Shown: positions 1 through 6,308, numbered from the stretch's first letter. The stretch is 10,470 nucleotides of DNA from Desulfurococcales archaeon (GCA_015521265.1 WAON01000009.1:1-10470); one strand, 5' to 3'. Made by a program: numbers and translations. The notes: generated by a model from the sequence alone, not told the origin.

Positions 1-35
1 ATTATCATCCAACCCCTTTTGAATATAAATGGATT

Positions 36-65
36 CATTATGTAGTCGTAATCCGTATATTTAGA
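36..65 (-). promoter_or_regulatory. Weak promoter-like stretch at the left edge
   Basis: On the minus strand, downstream of the DUF1122-like gene, there is a TATA-like element (CTAAATATACGG, about 65-54). It could serve a gene lying mostly beyond the left edge; ATG codons at 38-36 and 8-6 are possible starts. There is too little sequence to decide, and the stretch 1-90 holds nothing else that I recognise. Confidence 0.25.
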
Positions 66-90
66 AGTGAACCGTAATTTTGCGGCGTTT

Positions 91-741
91 TTATTGTAAA
101 TATTCTCTGAGTATTTTCTCTGCTCTCCTACAAGCTTTATCTAGATAGTAATCTCTCTTCATGCTACTGCATTTTTCCTTTGCGAACTTGGTTAGGGTAT
201 TCTTTATTTCTTCTAGGTGTCTATGCCTGTGCTGGGTTGTTAGTGGTTTTTCTCCTTGTAGTTTTGGTGATCCCTCCATGAATCCCTCAGCGAAGTACCA
301 GTCTTTAAACCATGTATAGTCTCTCCTCAGTAGCTCGTATCCTAGCCTGCTAACCGGTTCAGGATACCCTCTTTCTAGTGGTATTAATGTCTCCGGATCC
401 ATTATGTACTCAACATATATCTTCTCACCAGGCCCCTCCCAACGGCTTACAGTCTCGAGTATCCAGTCTTCATAGAGTGTTCCATGGAACCTGATCATTT
501 CACCATTAACTACTGGGGCTCGGATGCTGTGTATTTCAACCCATCTCCGATAAAGAGCCCCTCTTCCCAGGAATACTTTAATGGAGAAGAACTCTTCCCT
601 AACGTTACCAGTTTCAATACACATGTCGACATTATACTCCTCCGGAAATCTCCCGCGTCTTGCCCTGCAAGCAGTCAGTCTAGTGTTTCCCTTCTTGAAC
701 CCTTTTAATAGCTCGTTTATTATCCACGGATAACTACTCAT
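91..741 (-). CDS. DUF1122-like archaeal protein of unknown function
   Basis: This is a complete 216-residue soluble protein with no signal peptide or membrane segment. I recognise it tentatively as DUF1122. The most family-like part is the C-terminal half: PGEKIYVEY (residues 104-112), then GYPEPVSRLG (125-134), and an aromatic-rich block TWFKDWYFAEGFMEG (143-157) followed by KLQGEKP (160-166). The last 45 residues are basic and helical. No catalytic motif that I know is present, so no reaction is assigned. The ATG at 741 is chosen because a TATA-like element lies about 24 bases upstream with no ribosome site between them, as expected for a leaderless mRNA. A T-rich terminator of the preceding gene also lies upstream, so the gene is probably transcribed alone. 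That it is a real gene is near certain; the family name is from memory. Confidence 0.8.
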   Translation of the reverse strand: MSSYPWIINELLKGFKKGNTRLTACRARRGRFPEEYNVDMCIETGNVREEFFSIKVFLGRGALYRRWVEIHSIRAPVVNGEMIRFHGTLYEDWILETVSRWEGPGEKIYVEYIMDPETLIPLERGYPEPVSRLGYELLRRDYTWFKDWYFAEGFMEGSPKLQGEKPLTTQHRHRHLEEIKNTLTKFAKEKCSSMKRDYYLDKACRRAEKILREYLQ

Positions 742-760
742 AACGTATGAGTCCCCCTAG

Positions 761-768
761 CATTATAG
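761..768 (-). promoter_or_regulatory. TATA box for the DUF1122-like gene
   Basis: The minus strand reads CCTATAAT, centred about 24-26 bases upstream of the ATG at 741. This is the archaeal TATA-to-start distance, so the transcript would begin at or near the start codon and be leaderless. Confidence 0.5.
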
Positions 769-782
769 GTGTGTTTGGGGAG

Positions 783-794
783 GGGAGAAAAAGA
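783..794 (-). terminator. T-rich terminator after the DsrE-like gene
   Basis: Directly after the TAG stop at 795 the minus strand reads GTCTTTTTCTCC, a T5 run in a pyrimidine stretch. Archaeal RNA polymerase stops at such runs without needing a hairpin. It separates the DsrE-like gene from the promoter of the next gene. Confidence 0.5.
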
Positions 795-1127
795 CTAGTA
801 GATCATGGGTGTGTATCCTTCATCCATTAATTCCCCGATAAGCTTCCCTACTGGGCCAATATCGACTATGCCTTCAAGTTTCTCGGTTATACCGAGTTTT
901 TTGGCTACTATCTCGCAGGCAATCGGTGTTTTGCCCAGTGTTTTATACTGGTTGATCGCATCGATTAGTTTCGGCTCCCGATCGGCTATAAGCTTCTCAA
1001 CCGGGCCGAAGAAGTATAGTTCTACATCGTTTATCCATCCTTCCTTGAAGGCTGTTGCTGCCCAGAGTATTCCCAGGATAGCTTTCTCCAGCTCTGTAGT
1101 TGATATTACTACGAGTGCCCGAGCCAG
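795..1127 (-). CDS. DsrE-like small protein, probable CTG start
   Basis: A 110-residue frame lies antisense to a longer, low-complexity open frame on the other strand. It reads as a DsrE/DsrF/TusD-fold protein: beta strand ALVVIS (residues 4-9), helix TELEKAILGILWA (11-23), an acidic strand VELYFFGPVEKLI (35-47), the family's cysteine position in TPIACEIVAKKLG (67-79), and an ending GELMDEGYTPMIY typical of archaeal members. Such proteins bind or relay sulfane sulfur; the role here is inferred. The frame contains no ATG, GTG or TTG until residue 101. It is closed upstream by TAG (1151-1149), and a good GGAGGG site (1142-1137) lies 9 bases before a CTG at 1127. Starting there gives MARALVVISTTELEK, the length and beginning expected for the family. 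It lies 58 bases after the protease gene, probably in the same transcript. The alternative is a sequencing error or a decayed start. Confidence 0.75.
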   Translation of the reverse strand: MARALVVISTTELEKAILGILWAATAFKEGWINDVELYFFGPVEKLIADREPKLIDAINQYKTLGKTPIACEIVAKKLGITEKLEGIVDIGPVGKLIGELMDEGYTPMIY

Positions 1128-1136
1128 GGCTAGATT

Positions 1137-1142
1137 CCCTCC
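1137..1142 (-). promoter_or_regulatory. Ribosome site that points to a CTG start
   Basis: The minus strand has GGAGGG, complementary to the CCUCC at the 3' end of archaeal 16S rRNA, 9 bases before CTG (1127-1125). No standard start codon lies in reach in this frame, so this site is the main argument for initiation at CTG. Confidence 0.55.
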
Positions 1143-1185
1143 GATTACCTAGTTGTTATATTATTTTGTTTGTTCGGGTAATATA

Positions 1186-1701
1186 TTATAACGCTGTTTT
1201 CCCAGCGATCGATTTGATTATTTCGAGTAATTCATCGATACCGGATAGTACTTCCCTGGATACTTCTTCGCCGAAACCAGTATCCTTAACCATTACACCA
1301 AGCAGGTATACTTCCTTCACCCCCGCTTCCCTCTGGAGGGTTTCTAGGACTAGTGTTACCGGTATATTGTGAGTAGTTACTAGCCCGATCTTCTCCCTAA
1401 GATGCTCCCTGCCTGCAAGTATTACTTCGCCGGGTTCTAGTTCTTCAGCATAGACCGCGTCAACTACCACGAGTACTTCCGGCTTAAAACTCGTTATTTC
1501 AGATAAACAGTTTTCCAAGCCGTACTCGCACTTAAGAAATAATATATTCTCCCTCTCCCCTGTGCCCAGCTTGTTTACTAGTATTAACCCAGCTCTGTCA
1601 TCCCTTCTCAGAGGGCTTCCAACGAATGCGAAAGCTATTCTTCGATTACCAGCGATCCTTGCTAGGAAATCCCTTATCCCACCCGGATCACGTATTATCA
1701 T
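1186..1701 (-). CDS. Hydrogenase maturation protease, HycI/HyaD family
   Basis: This 171-residue endopeptidase belongs to the family that removes the C-terminal tail of the NiFe hydrogenase large subunit after nickel insertion. The conserved motif occurs as VGSPLRRDDRAG (residues 27-38), with D35 at the metal-ligand position. The second ligand is D81 in VVVDAVYAEELEPGEV, and the third is H111 in VTTHNIPVTLVLE. LLGV (133-136) is the usual late strand. Compared with the family consensus GNxLxxDDGxG, Asn is replaced by Ser and Gly by Arg. There is an N-terminal extension of about 20 residues. No hydrogenase structural gene is in the window, so the substrate must be encoded elsewhere. A TATA-like element 28 bases before the ATG and the lack of a ribosome site suggest a leaderless start. 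The DsrE-like gene follows. Confidence 0.88.
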   Translation of the reverse strand: MIIRDPGGIRDFLARIAGNRRIAFAFVGSPLRRDDRAGLILVNKLGTGERENILFLKCEYGLENCLSEITSFKPEVLVVVDAVYAEELEPGEVILAGREHLREKIGLVTTHNIPVTLVLETLQREAGVKEVYLLGVMVKDTGFGEEVSREVLSGIDELLEIIKSIAGKTAL

Positions 1702-1724
1702 TATGGATTCAACACCACTAGCGG

Positions 1725-1733
1725 AAAATATTA
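1725..1733 (-). promoter_or_regulatory. TATA-like element for the protease gene
   Basis: The minus strand reads CTAATATTTT around here, centred about 28 bases upstream of the ATG at 1701. It lies just after the por terminator, so the protease and DsrE-like genes can have their own leaderless transcript. Confidence 0.4.
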
Positions 1734-1767
1734 GTTATCTAAGGAGTATTAGGATTTTGTATAGGAT

Positions 1768-1780
1768 TGAGAAAAATAAT
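1768..1780 (-). terminator. T-rich terminator of the por operon
   Basis: Six bases after the porB stop the minus strand reads ATTATTTTTCTCA, with a T5 run at 1776-1772. This fits an intrinsic archaeal terminator closing the porGDAB transcript. Confidence 0.5.
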
Positions 1781-1786
1781 TGGGGT

Positions 1787-2845
1787 TTATCGTGGAGCGT
1801 TTACTGCACGGTTGAGCAGGTCTTCCCAGACTTTATCAACCCATTCCTGAAGGTCTTTTAGTAGGTGGCGGTTCTCGGGTCTTAGTAGGTGTTTGAACCT
1901 GCCCTGTACTTCTAGGAATCTCTCGATGGGTTGTTTCAGCTTGGGGTTTCTAGCTATTGATAAGCTCCTATCCGTTAACATGTATCCCTTCTCCGGAGTC
2001 CACTCCCATAGTGGGAAGTAGCATGTGTCTACTGCTCTCCTAGATACTTCTATTGCTAGCGCCGTGTCATGCCTCCATCCACGATCACAGCTGCTTAATG
2101 CGTGTATGAAGGCTGGCCCATTAACCTCGATGCCTTTACGGACCTTCTTCATAAGGTCTAGCCAGTGTGCTGGTGTTGCTGTTGCTACGTATGGTATGCG
2201 GTGTGCAACCATTATGTCCGCTATAGGTTTCTTATGCTGAGTCTTACCCGGCAATACTGATCCTACTGGGCTCGTCGTTGTCCATGCATACTTCGGTGTT
2301 CCACCGCTACGCTGTATACCCGTGTTCATGTATGCTTCGTTATCGTATAGTATGTATAGGAAGTCGTGTCCACGCTCGGCTGCACCGCTCAGGCTTTGTA
2401 GCCCGATGTCGAATGTTCCGCCATCTCCTCCGAAGACTACTACGTCTACATGGTCCCATGGTAGCCTTTCAGTCTTCTTAAATGCTTTGATCGCTGATTC
2501 AACGCCGCTAGCCGTTGCAGCCGCGTTTTCGAAGGCGTTGTGTATCCATGGTACTGCCCAGCTAGTGTATGGGAATATTGTTGTTGCTACCTCGAGGCAT
2601 CCAGTAGCATTTACAACGATTGTTGGTCCGCGGAACGCGAAGCTTGCGAGTTTAACTATTATCGGGGCTGCACAGCCTGCACAAAGCCTGTGTCCCGGTA
2701 GTATAGCTGCTCTCTTCTGCTCTGCTAGTTGTCTAGGGTTTAGTATTAGTGGTAGTTCACCCTTCCATCCAGGCTCGAATATCCATAACTTATAGGCTGG
2801 TTCACCCTTCTTTATGGGGATTTGGGGTAGGGTTTGCTGAGCCAT
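1787..2845 (-). CDS. porB: 2-oxoacid (pyruvate):ferredoxin oxidoreductase, beta subunit
   Basis: This is the thiamine-diphosphate-binding subunit of the cytoplasmic complex that oxidises pyruvate and CoA to acetyl-CoA and CO2 while reducing ferredoxin. The ThDP/Mg motif begins at GGDGGTFD (residues 139-146) and ends at YDNEAYMNTG (167-176), the usual spacing. Four cysteines that hold the proximal 4Fe-4S cluster are present: C55 and C58 in HRLCAGCAAP, C83 in NATGCLEV, and C253 in SSCDRGW. At 352 residues it carries about 45 extra N-terminal residues before the usual start of homology and an extended helical C-terminus; neither contains a known domain. The ATG at 2845 is fixed by a perfect GGAGGTGA (2860-2853) 7 bases upstream. 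It is the last gene of porGDAB, 19 bases after porA. Confidence 0.95.
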   Translation of the reverse strand: MAQQTLPQIPIKKGEPAYKLWIFEPGWKGELPLILNPRQLAEQKRAAILPGHRLCAGCAAPIIVKLASFAFRGPTIVVNATGCLEVATTIFPYTSWAVPWIHNAFENAAATASGVESAIKAFKKTERLPWDHVDVVVFGGDGGTFDIGLQSLSGAAERGHDFLYILYDNEAYMNTGIQRSGGTPKYAWTTTSPVGSVLPGKTQHKKPIADIMVAHRIPYVATATPAHWLDLMKKVRKGIEVNGPAFIHALSSCDRGWRHDTALAIEVSRRAVDTCYFPLWEWTPEKGYMLTDRSLSIARNPKLKQPIERFLEVQGRFKHLLRPENRHLLKDLQEWVDKVWEDLLNRAVNAPR

Positions 2846-2864
2846 ACACTATTCACCTCCCGGC

Positions 2865-4124
2865 TTACTCCCTAACACCTAGGAATCTAAGCTTGTTCTC
2901 AACGTATCCCTTCTCCGCATCGCTTAGTAGCTCATTGAACATCTTCTCCAACAGCTCCGGCGGTGCATCTCTTCCTCCGAGGCCGTAGATATAGTTTACT
3001 AGTAGCGGCTTCTTCTTGTAGTCGTATAGTGCAGTATTGATATCTAGGAAGCTTGGACCATAGCTTCCGAAGCTTATTGCGCGGTCCATTACTCCTACAA
3101 CCTTAGCATTTTTCAATATCTCTGCTAGTTCTTTGTGTGGGAATGGGCGGAACATCTTTATCCTAACCATGCCGACCTTCTTACCCTCTCTGCGGAGCTT
3201 CTTAACTATGTGTCTAACCGTTCCACCAGTGCTTCCTAGGACTGTTACTATTATATCTGCATCCTCAACCTCGTATGGTACTAGTATTCCATCACCATAC
3301 TTCCTACCCGTTAACTCGTACCATTTCTCATTAACCTCTCTAACTACTTCGGGAACCCTCTTCATTGCTTCTACTTGGTGCATCTTGTGCTCGAAGTAGT
3401 AATCGTATAGGTCTAGTGGCCCGAAGCTCAGCGGCCTAGCTGGGTTTAGCATTAATGGTACTTCCTCGTCGAAATAGTCTACTTTCACCTTTGGAACCTT
3501 CCTATAACCACCTAGGAACTCGTGTACTGCTTCATCTGGTAGAATATGGATGTTTTCCAGCGTATGGCTTAGGAAGAAGCCGTCTAGGTTTACGGCTACT
3601 GGTAACAGTACTCTTTCATCCTCGGCTATCTTGAAGGCTTGTATAGTTGTATCGTAGGCTTCCTGCACGTTCTCGACGAATAACTGGATCCAGCCTGCAT
3701 CCCTCATACCCATAGCGTCGCTGTGGTCGCAGTGTATGTTGATTGGTGCTGATAATGCACGATTAGCTACTGCGAGTACTATTGGTAGCCTCAGGCTTGC
3801 AGCGATGTATAGGATCTCCCACATCAGGGCTAAGCCGTTAGCTGCTGTAGCTGTGAAGGCTCTTGCACCAGCTGCTGCGGCTCCAACACATGCACTCATA
3901 GCTGAATGCTCTGATTCTACGGGTACGAATTCCGTGTGTACTTCGCCGTTTGCAACGAATTCTGAGAACTTCTCTACAATGATCGTTTGGGGAGTGATCG
4001 GGTAAGCTGCTACAACATCGACAAGGCTCTGCTTAGCAGCCCATGCAACTGCTTCATCTCCATTAACCGTTAACAGTTTCTGCTTCTCGAGTGGTATGTG
4101 TGGGGTTTTAACTGCTTCTGTCAT
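2865..4124 (-). CDS. porA: 2-oxoacid (pyruvate):ferredoxin oxidoreductase, alpha subunit
   Basis: This 419-residue subunit completes the ThDP active site together with PorB. It has YPITPQT (residues 41-47), the signature of the alpha subunit, a catalytic-type glutamate region VPVESEHSAM (68-77), and NRALSAPINI (121-130) followed by RDAGWIQ (141-147). These contribute to substrate and ThDP binding in characterised enzymes. The C-terminal third is the second domain (about 285-400), with VLGSTGGTVRHIVKKL and RIKMFRPFPHKEL. The substrate is probably pyruvate, judged from similarity to PorA rather than VorA or KorA, but this is not settled by sequence reading. The start ATG has GAGGTG (4137-4132) 7 bases upstream, lying across the porD stop region. 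Spacing to porD is 14 bases and to porB 19 bases, so all are on one transcript. Confidence 0.95.
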   Translation of the reverse strand: MTEAVKTPHIPLEKQKLLTVNGDEAVAWAAKQSLVDVVAAYPITPQTIIVEKFSEFVANGEVHTEFVPVESEHSAMSACVGAAAAGARAFTATAANGLALMWEILYIAASLRLPIVLAVANRALSAPINIHCDHSDAMGMRDAGWIQLFVENVQEAYDTTIQAFKIAEDERVLLPVAVNLDGFFLSHTLENIHILPDEAVHEFLGGYRKVPKVKVDYFDEEVPLMLNPARPLSFGPLDLYDYYFEHKMHQVEAMKRVPEVVREVNEKWYELTGRKYGDGILVPYEVEDADIIVTVLGSTGGTVRHIVKKLRREGKKVGMVRIKMFRPFPHKELAEILKNAKVVGVMDRAISFGSYGPSFLDINTALYDYKKKPLLVNYIYGLGGRDAPPELLEKMFNELLSDAEKGYVENKLRFLGVRE

Positions 4125-4138
4125 CTACTCCCACCTCA

Positions 4139-4417
4139 TTACTCGGATGGTTCTGGAACCATGTCTATTGCTTTAACGGGGCATTCGTGTGCACAGATTC
4201 CACAGCCTTTACAGTAGTCATAGTTTACCTTGATCTGTTCACCGTCCCAGATAATGGCCATGTCTGGGCAGAATATCCAGCAAAGCATGCATTTAACACA
4301 TTTATTATTATCGACTACCGGCCTCAGAGCTCTCCAATCACCGGTTTTGTAATCCGTTGATAACCTGAAGGGGACTGCTCCAATTGGGAGTTCCTTGTAT
4401 CCACGGAGCTCGGTCAT
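4139..4417 (-). CDS. porD: 2-oxoacid (pyruvate):ferredoxin oxidoreductase, delta subunit (2x 4Fe-4S)
   Basis: This 92-residue ferredoxin-like subunit passes electrons from the ThDP site of PorAB to soluble ferredoxin. Two complete cluster motifs are visible: C40-x2-C43-x2-C46-x3-C50 followed by P, and C69-x2-C72-x2-C75-x3-C79 followed by P. The first 35 residues are the usual PorD leader that docks on the complex. A strong GGAGGTG (4434-4428) lies 10 bases before the ATG, partly inside the end of porG, and the two genes are only 7 bases apart. The length is normal for a stand-alone delta subunit. Confidence 0.96.
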   Translation of the reverse strand: MTELRGYKELPIGAVPFRLSTDYKTGDWRALRPVVDNNKCVKCMLCWIFCPDMAIIWDGEQIKVNYDYCKGCGICAHECPVKAIDMVPEPSE

Positions 4418-4424
4418 TCCTAAC

Positions 4425-4985
4425 TTACACCTCCCGGGCTAACTCGTATGCTTGCTTGATTAATCCGAGGTTTTTCTCAGCTATTGGTTTTGGGAATCTC
4501 TCGTAGAGGGCTTTCTCTATGCTTTCAAAGCTTACTAGTTTTTCAGCCTTCAACAAGGCCCCGATCATTGCCGTGTTCGTAATAGGCCTCTTAAGGATTT
4601 CTAATGCGAGCTTTGTAGCTGGTGTAATGTATACCCTGTACTCTCCCTTCTCGATCCCCAGCATCTTGTACAGCTTCTCAGTGTCTCCCTCATAGTTTAC
4701 AACTATTAACCCGTTCTTCTTCAACCCTTCAGTTACGGGTACGTTTTTCAGGAGCGTTGGGTCGAGGACGATTACTATGTCGGGCTCATAGACCATGCTG
4801 TGTAGATCTATTGGTTTATCACTAATCCTCGTAAAGGCTAGGATTGGTGCACCGCTACGCTCGGGGCCGAAGGCTGGGAAGCTCTGCACGTGTTTACCAT
4901 CGATCGCTGCAGCCATTGCTAAAAGATTTGCAGCAGTCCAAGCACCCTGCCCTCCACGACCATGCCAACGAACCTCGATCATCAA
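4425..4985 (-). CDS. porG: 2-oxoacid (pyruvate):ferredoxin oxidoreductase, gamma subunit
   Basis: This 186-residue subunit (185 if started at the next codon) forms the CoA-binding domain in this enzyme family. It shows the family motifs HGRGGQG (residues 8-14), FPAFGPERSGAPI (36-48) and a strand with VIVLDPTLL (71-79). It is the first gene of porGDAB, the common archaeal order. The start is ambiguous: TTG at 4985 and ATG at 4982 are adjacent. GAGGTG (4999-4994) is 8 bases from the TTG and 11 from the ATG, so spacing favours TTG and codon strength favours ATG. Transcription must begin in the 171-base region shared with the divergent winged-helix gene. Confidence 0.95.
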   Translation of the reverse strand: MMIEVRWHGRGGQGAWTAANLLAMAAAIDGKHVQSFPAFGPERSGAPILAFTRISDKPIDLHSMVYEPDIVIVLDPTLLKNVPVTEGLKKNGLIVVNYEGDTEKLYKMLGIEKGEYRVYITPATKLALEILKRPITNTAMIGALLKAEKLVSFESIEKALYERFPKPIAEKNLGLIKQAYELAREV

Positions 4986-5156
4986 TATGGATACACCTCT
5001 AACACTATAATGCCAATATACTATGCGTGTTATACTCGTTAATCAATGGTATAGTATACATGCTTCTTCATTTTAACTCTTATCCGCCTAGGCGAGTATT
5101 TTTGATACATAAAATATATGTATACGGCTAAGGGATAATTTGTTAAGGGTTACGGT
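4986..5156. promoter_or_regulatory. Divergent promoter region between porG and the winged-helix gene
   Basis: The region is AT-rich. On the plus strand, AAAATATATG (5111-5120) is a convincing TATA box that would start transcription near 5140. On the minus strand several TATA-like elements exist (5013-5023 and 5026-5035); the latter would place the porG mRNA start near 5005, leaving room for its ribosome site at 4999-4994. Two short palindromes lie between the promoters: GTATA-G-TATAC (5049-5059) and CGCCTAGGCG (5085-5094). They are candidate regulator sites. Confidence 0.6.
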
Positions 5157-5513
5157 TTGGATTTATCCAGTTATAGTAGCCTAGTTATGAAGAGCCGTAC
5201 TGGTAAGTATAGGTTAATGGGGGATATTCTTCGAATACTCCGAGTACTCGGCCCATTAGAGCTGAGGAAACTGGTCAATATTATTAATAGGGTTCGCATG
5301 AATAGGGGTGAAGAACCAGTACTGCTCGAGGAGATTCATCAATGCATTAATAACCTCCTACACCACGGCCTCATAGCAGTGCATGGAGACTATCATTTAG
5401 ATTGGTCGGGTAGGCTAATAGTTAATGGAGCAATAACATTGCCCGACTACGTTATGAGTCTTAGACTATTCGTAAACGATAACTTAATGGATGAAGTAAC
5501 CCTCTACCTATAA
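5157..5513 (+). CDS. Small winged-helix-like putative transcription regulator
   Basis: This is a 118-residue basic, helical protein that I cannot assign to a named family. Residues 18-47 look like two helices (RLMGDILRILRVLG, then LELRKLVNIINRVRMN). Residues 57-72 fit a recognition helix (LLEEIHQCINNLLHHGLI), and 73-92 fit a beta wing (VHGDYHLDWSGRLIVNG). This is the order of an archaeal winged helix-turn-helix. The remaining 25 residues could form a dimerising tail. The start is either TTG at 5157 or ATG at 5187 (residue 11); the homology-like part begins after both. The promoter at 5111-5120 gives a leader of about 17 or 47 bases. It is divergent from porG, which makes control of por or of itself a natural guess, but this is inference from position only. 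Confidence 0.65.
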   Translation: MDLSSYSSLVMKSRTGKYRLMGDILRILRVLGPLELRKLVNIINRVRMNRGEEPVLLEEIHQCINNLLHHGLIAVHGDYHLDWSGRLIVNGAITLPDYVMSLRLFVNDNLMDEVTLYL

Positions 5514-5524
5514 CAAGGCCTTGT
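5513..5524. repeat. Perfect 12-base palindrome at the end of the winged-helix gene
   Basis: ACAAGGCCTTGT is fully self-complementary and begins at the last base of the stop codon. It has no loop, so it suits a dimeric protein site better than an RNA hairpin, although RNA could fold with a few bases in the loop. Confidence 0.5.
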
Positions 5525-5544
5525 CGAATACTTGGGAGACACGT

Positions 5545-5566
5545 GATTTTATTACTTGTTTTTATA
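5545..5566 (+). terminator. Possible T-rich terminator after the winged-helix gene
   Basis: Two T runs, TTTT (5547-5550) and TTTTT (5559-5563), lie 34-50 bases after the stop codon and upstream of the next gene's TATA box. This is consistent with an archaeal intrinsic terminator. Confidence 0.4.
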
Positions 5567-5581
5567 GCTTCTACCTCCTAC

Positions 5582-5589
5582 ATTATAAG
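5582..5589 (+). promoter_or_regulatory. TATA box for the split-barrel gene
   Basis: ATTATAAG is centred about 25 bases before the GTG at 5611, matching a leaderless transcript. This supports GTG as the true start, because an in-frame TAA sits at 5605-5607. Confidence 0.5.
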
Positions 5590-5610
5590 CTTGATGAGCA
5601 ATGTTAACCG

Positions 5611-6240
5611 GTGTTAAAGGCGTTGAGTTGGAGTGATCTCCCGGGGGTGTTCGTTAAGTATTTCTTTATGGATAGGATCAGGCTGATCGAGGATCTATGT
5701 CGTGGGAAGCCCCCTAAGCGTAACTTCTTGTTAGAATTCACCCGTACGACACCAGTAGTCATAACCGATGGGCCTGCGGGTCTTAGCGGTAGTGTTAAGA
5801 TGGTTGGATTTGTTCCTAGGGAGAAATTAGTCGATGAGTTAGCGGGGAAAGCGTATAGGTATGCTTACGTTGAACGTGGTAGGGATATGAGGGAGATCGC
5901 GTGTATCCTTCTCAAAGAATTCTACCGGCTTGAAATAATCGATCCCTACATTATTGGGGGTTTGGAAATGGGTTTCAAGCATAGCTGGACGAATATTAAT
6001 GTTAATGAGAGAGCAACCCTACTATTCTACACACCACCCGATACGAGCTTTGAAGTACGGACATGGGTTGAGGTAAGGAAGGAGCCCGACGACCCCTACC
6101 GTAAATACCTTAACGCACTACACGACATATTCCACTACTCCGGTAAACCTGCTGACTATCCAGCATATCTTTTCCACATAGTTGAAATATATGATAACTC
6201 TAATACAGAGACTGGTTTCGGCAGGAAAATATACCCTTAG
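5611..6240 (+). CDS. Probable FMN-binding split-barrel (PPOX-like) protein
   Basis: This 209-residue soluble protein looks like an archaeal member of the pyridoxamine-5'-phosphate-oxidase-like fold. The C-terminal half is the more recognisable: GLEMGFKHSWTNINVNERA (residues 117-135), the strand TLLFYTPPD (136-144), FEVRTWVEV (147-155), then DDPYRKYLNALHDIFH (160-175) and a closing PADYPAYLFHIVEIYD (180-195). The N-terminal half contains TTPVVITDGPAGLSGSVKMVG (46-66) and a helix at 90-108. If the fold is right, it binds FMN or another flavin/heme-type cofactor as a dimer; the substrate is unknown. The start is GTG, one codon after an in-frame stop, with a TATA box 25 bases upstream and no ribosome site. 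Neighbours give no functional hint. Confidence 0.65.
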   Translation: MLKALSWSDLPGVFVKYFFMDRIRLIEDLCRGKPPKRNFLLEFTRTTPVVITDGPAGLSGSVKMVGFVPREKLVDELAGKAYRYAYVERGRDMREIACILLKEFYRLEIIDPYIIGGLEMGFKHSWTNINVNERATLLFYTPPDTSFEVRTWVEVRKEPDDPYRKYLNALHDIFHYSGKPADYPAYLFHIVEIYDNSNTETGFGRKIYP

Positions 6241-6257
6241 AAGAACTGTGGGGGTTG

Positions 6258-6266
6258 AATATATTA
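6258..6266 (+). promoter_or_regulatory. TATA box for the DUF131 pair
   Basis: AATATATTA would set transcription at about 6288, leaving a leader of about 20 bases with GGTGG (6295-6299) before the ATG at 6309. The two membrane proteins, and probably the methyltransferase, would be transcribed from here. Confidence 0.45.
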
Positions 6267-6308
6267 CACTCTAATCATTAACACCCATTTATCGGGTGGA
6301 ATCATCCG

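Noticed and set aside
484..708. Short plus-strand frame inside the DUF1122-like gene
   Set aside because: It is compositionally like an antisense shadow and has no start signals.
805..1152. 115-residue open frame on the plus strand
   Set aside because: It is Ser/Pro/Ile-rich with no family pattern and lies exactly antisense to the DsrE-like frame, whose translation shows clear family motifs.
2322..2795. 157-residue open frame on the plus strand
   Set aside because: It is antisense to the ThDP and cluster motifs of porB and has no promoter or ribosome site.
5085..5094. CGCCTAGGCG as a terminator hairpin
   Set aside because: It has no loop, no T run follows it, and it sits between two divergent promoters; a protein site is more likely.
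5591..5640. Possible C/D box small RNA (TTGATGA near 5591)
   Set aside because: The C box is imperfect and no CTGA D box follows at the proper distance; the TATA box and GTG start explain the region.
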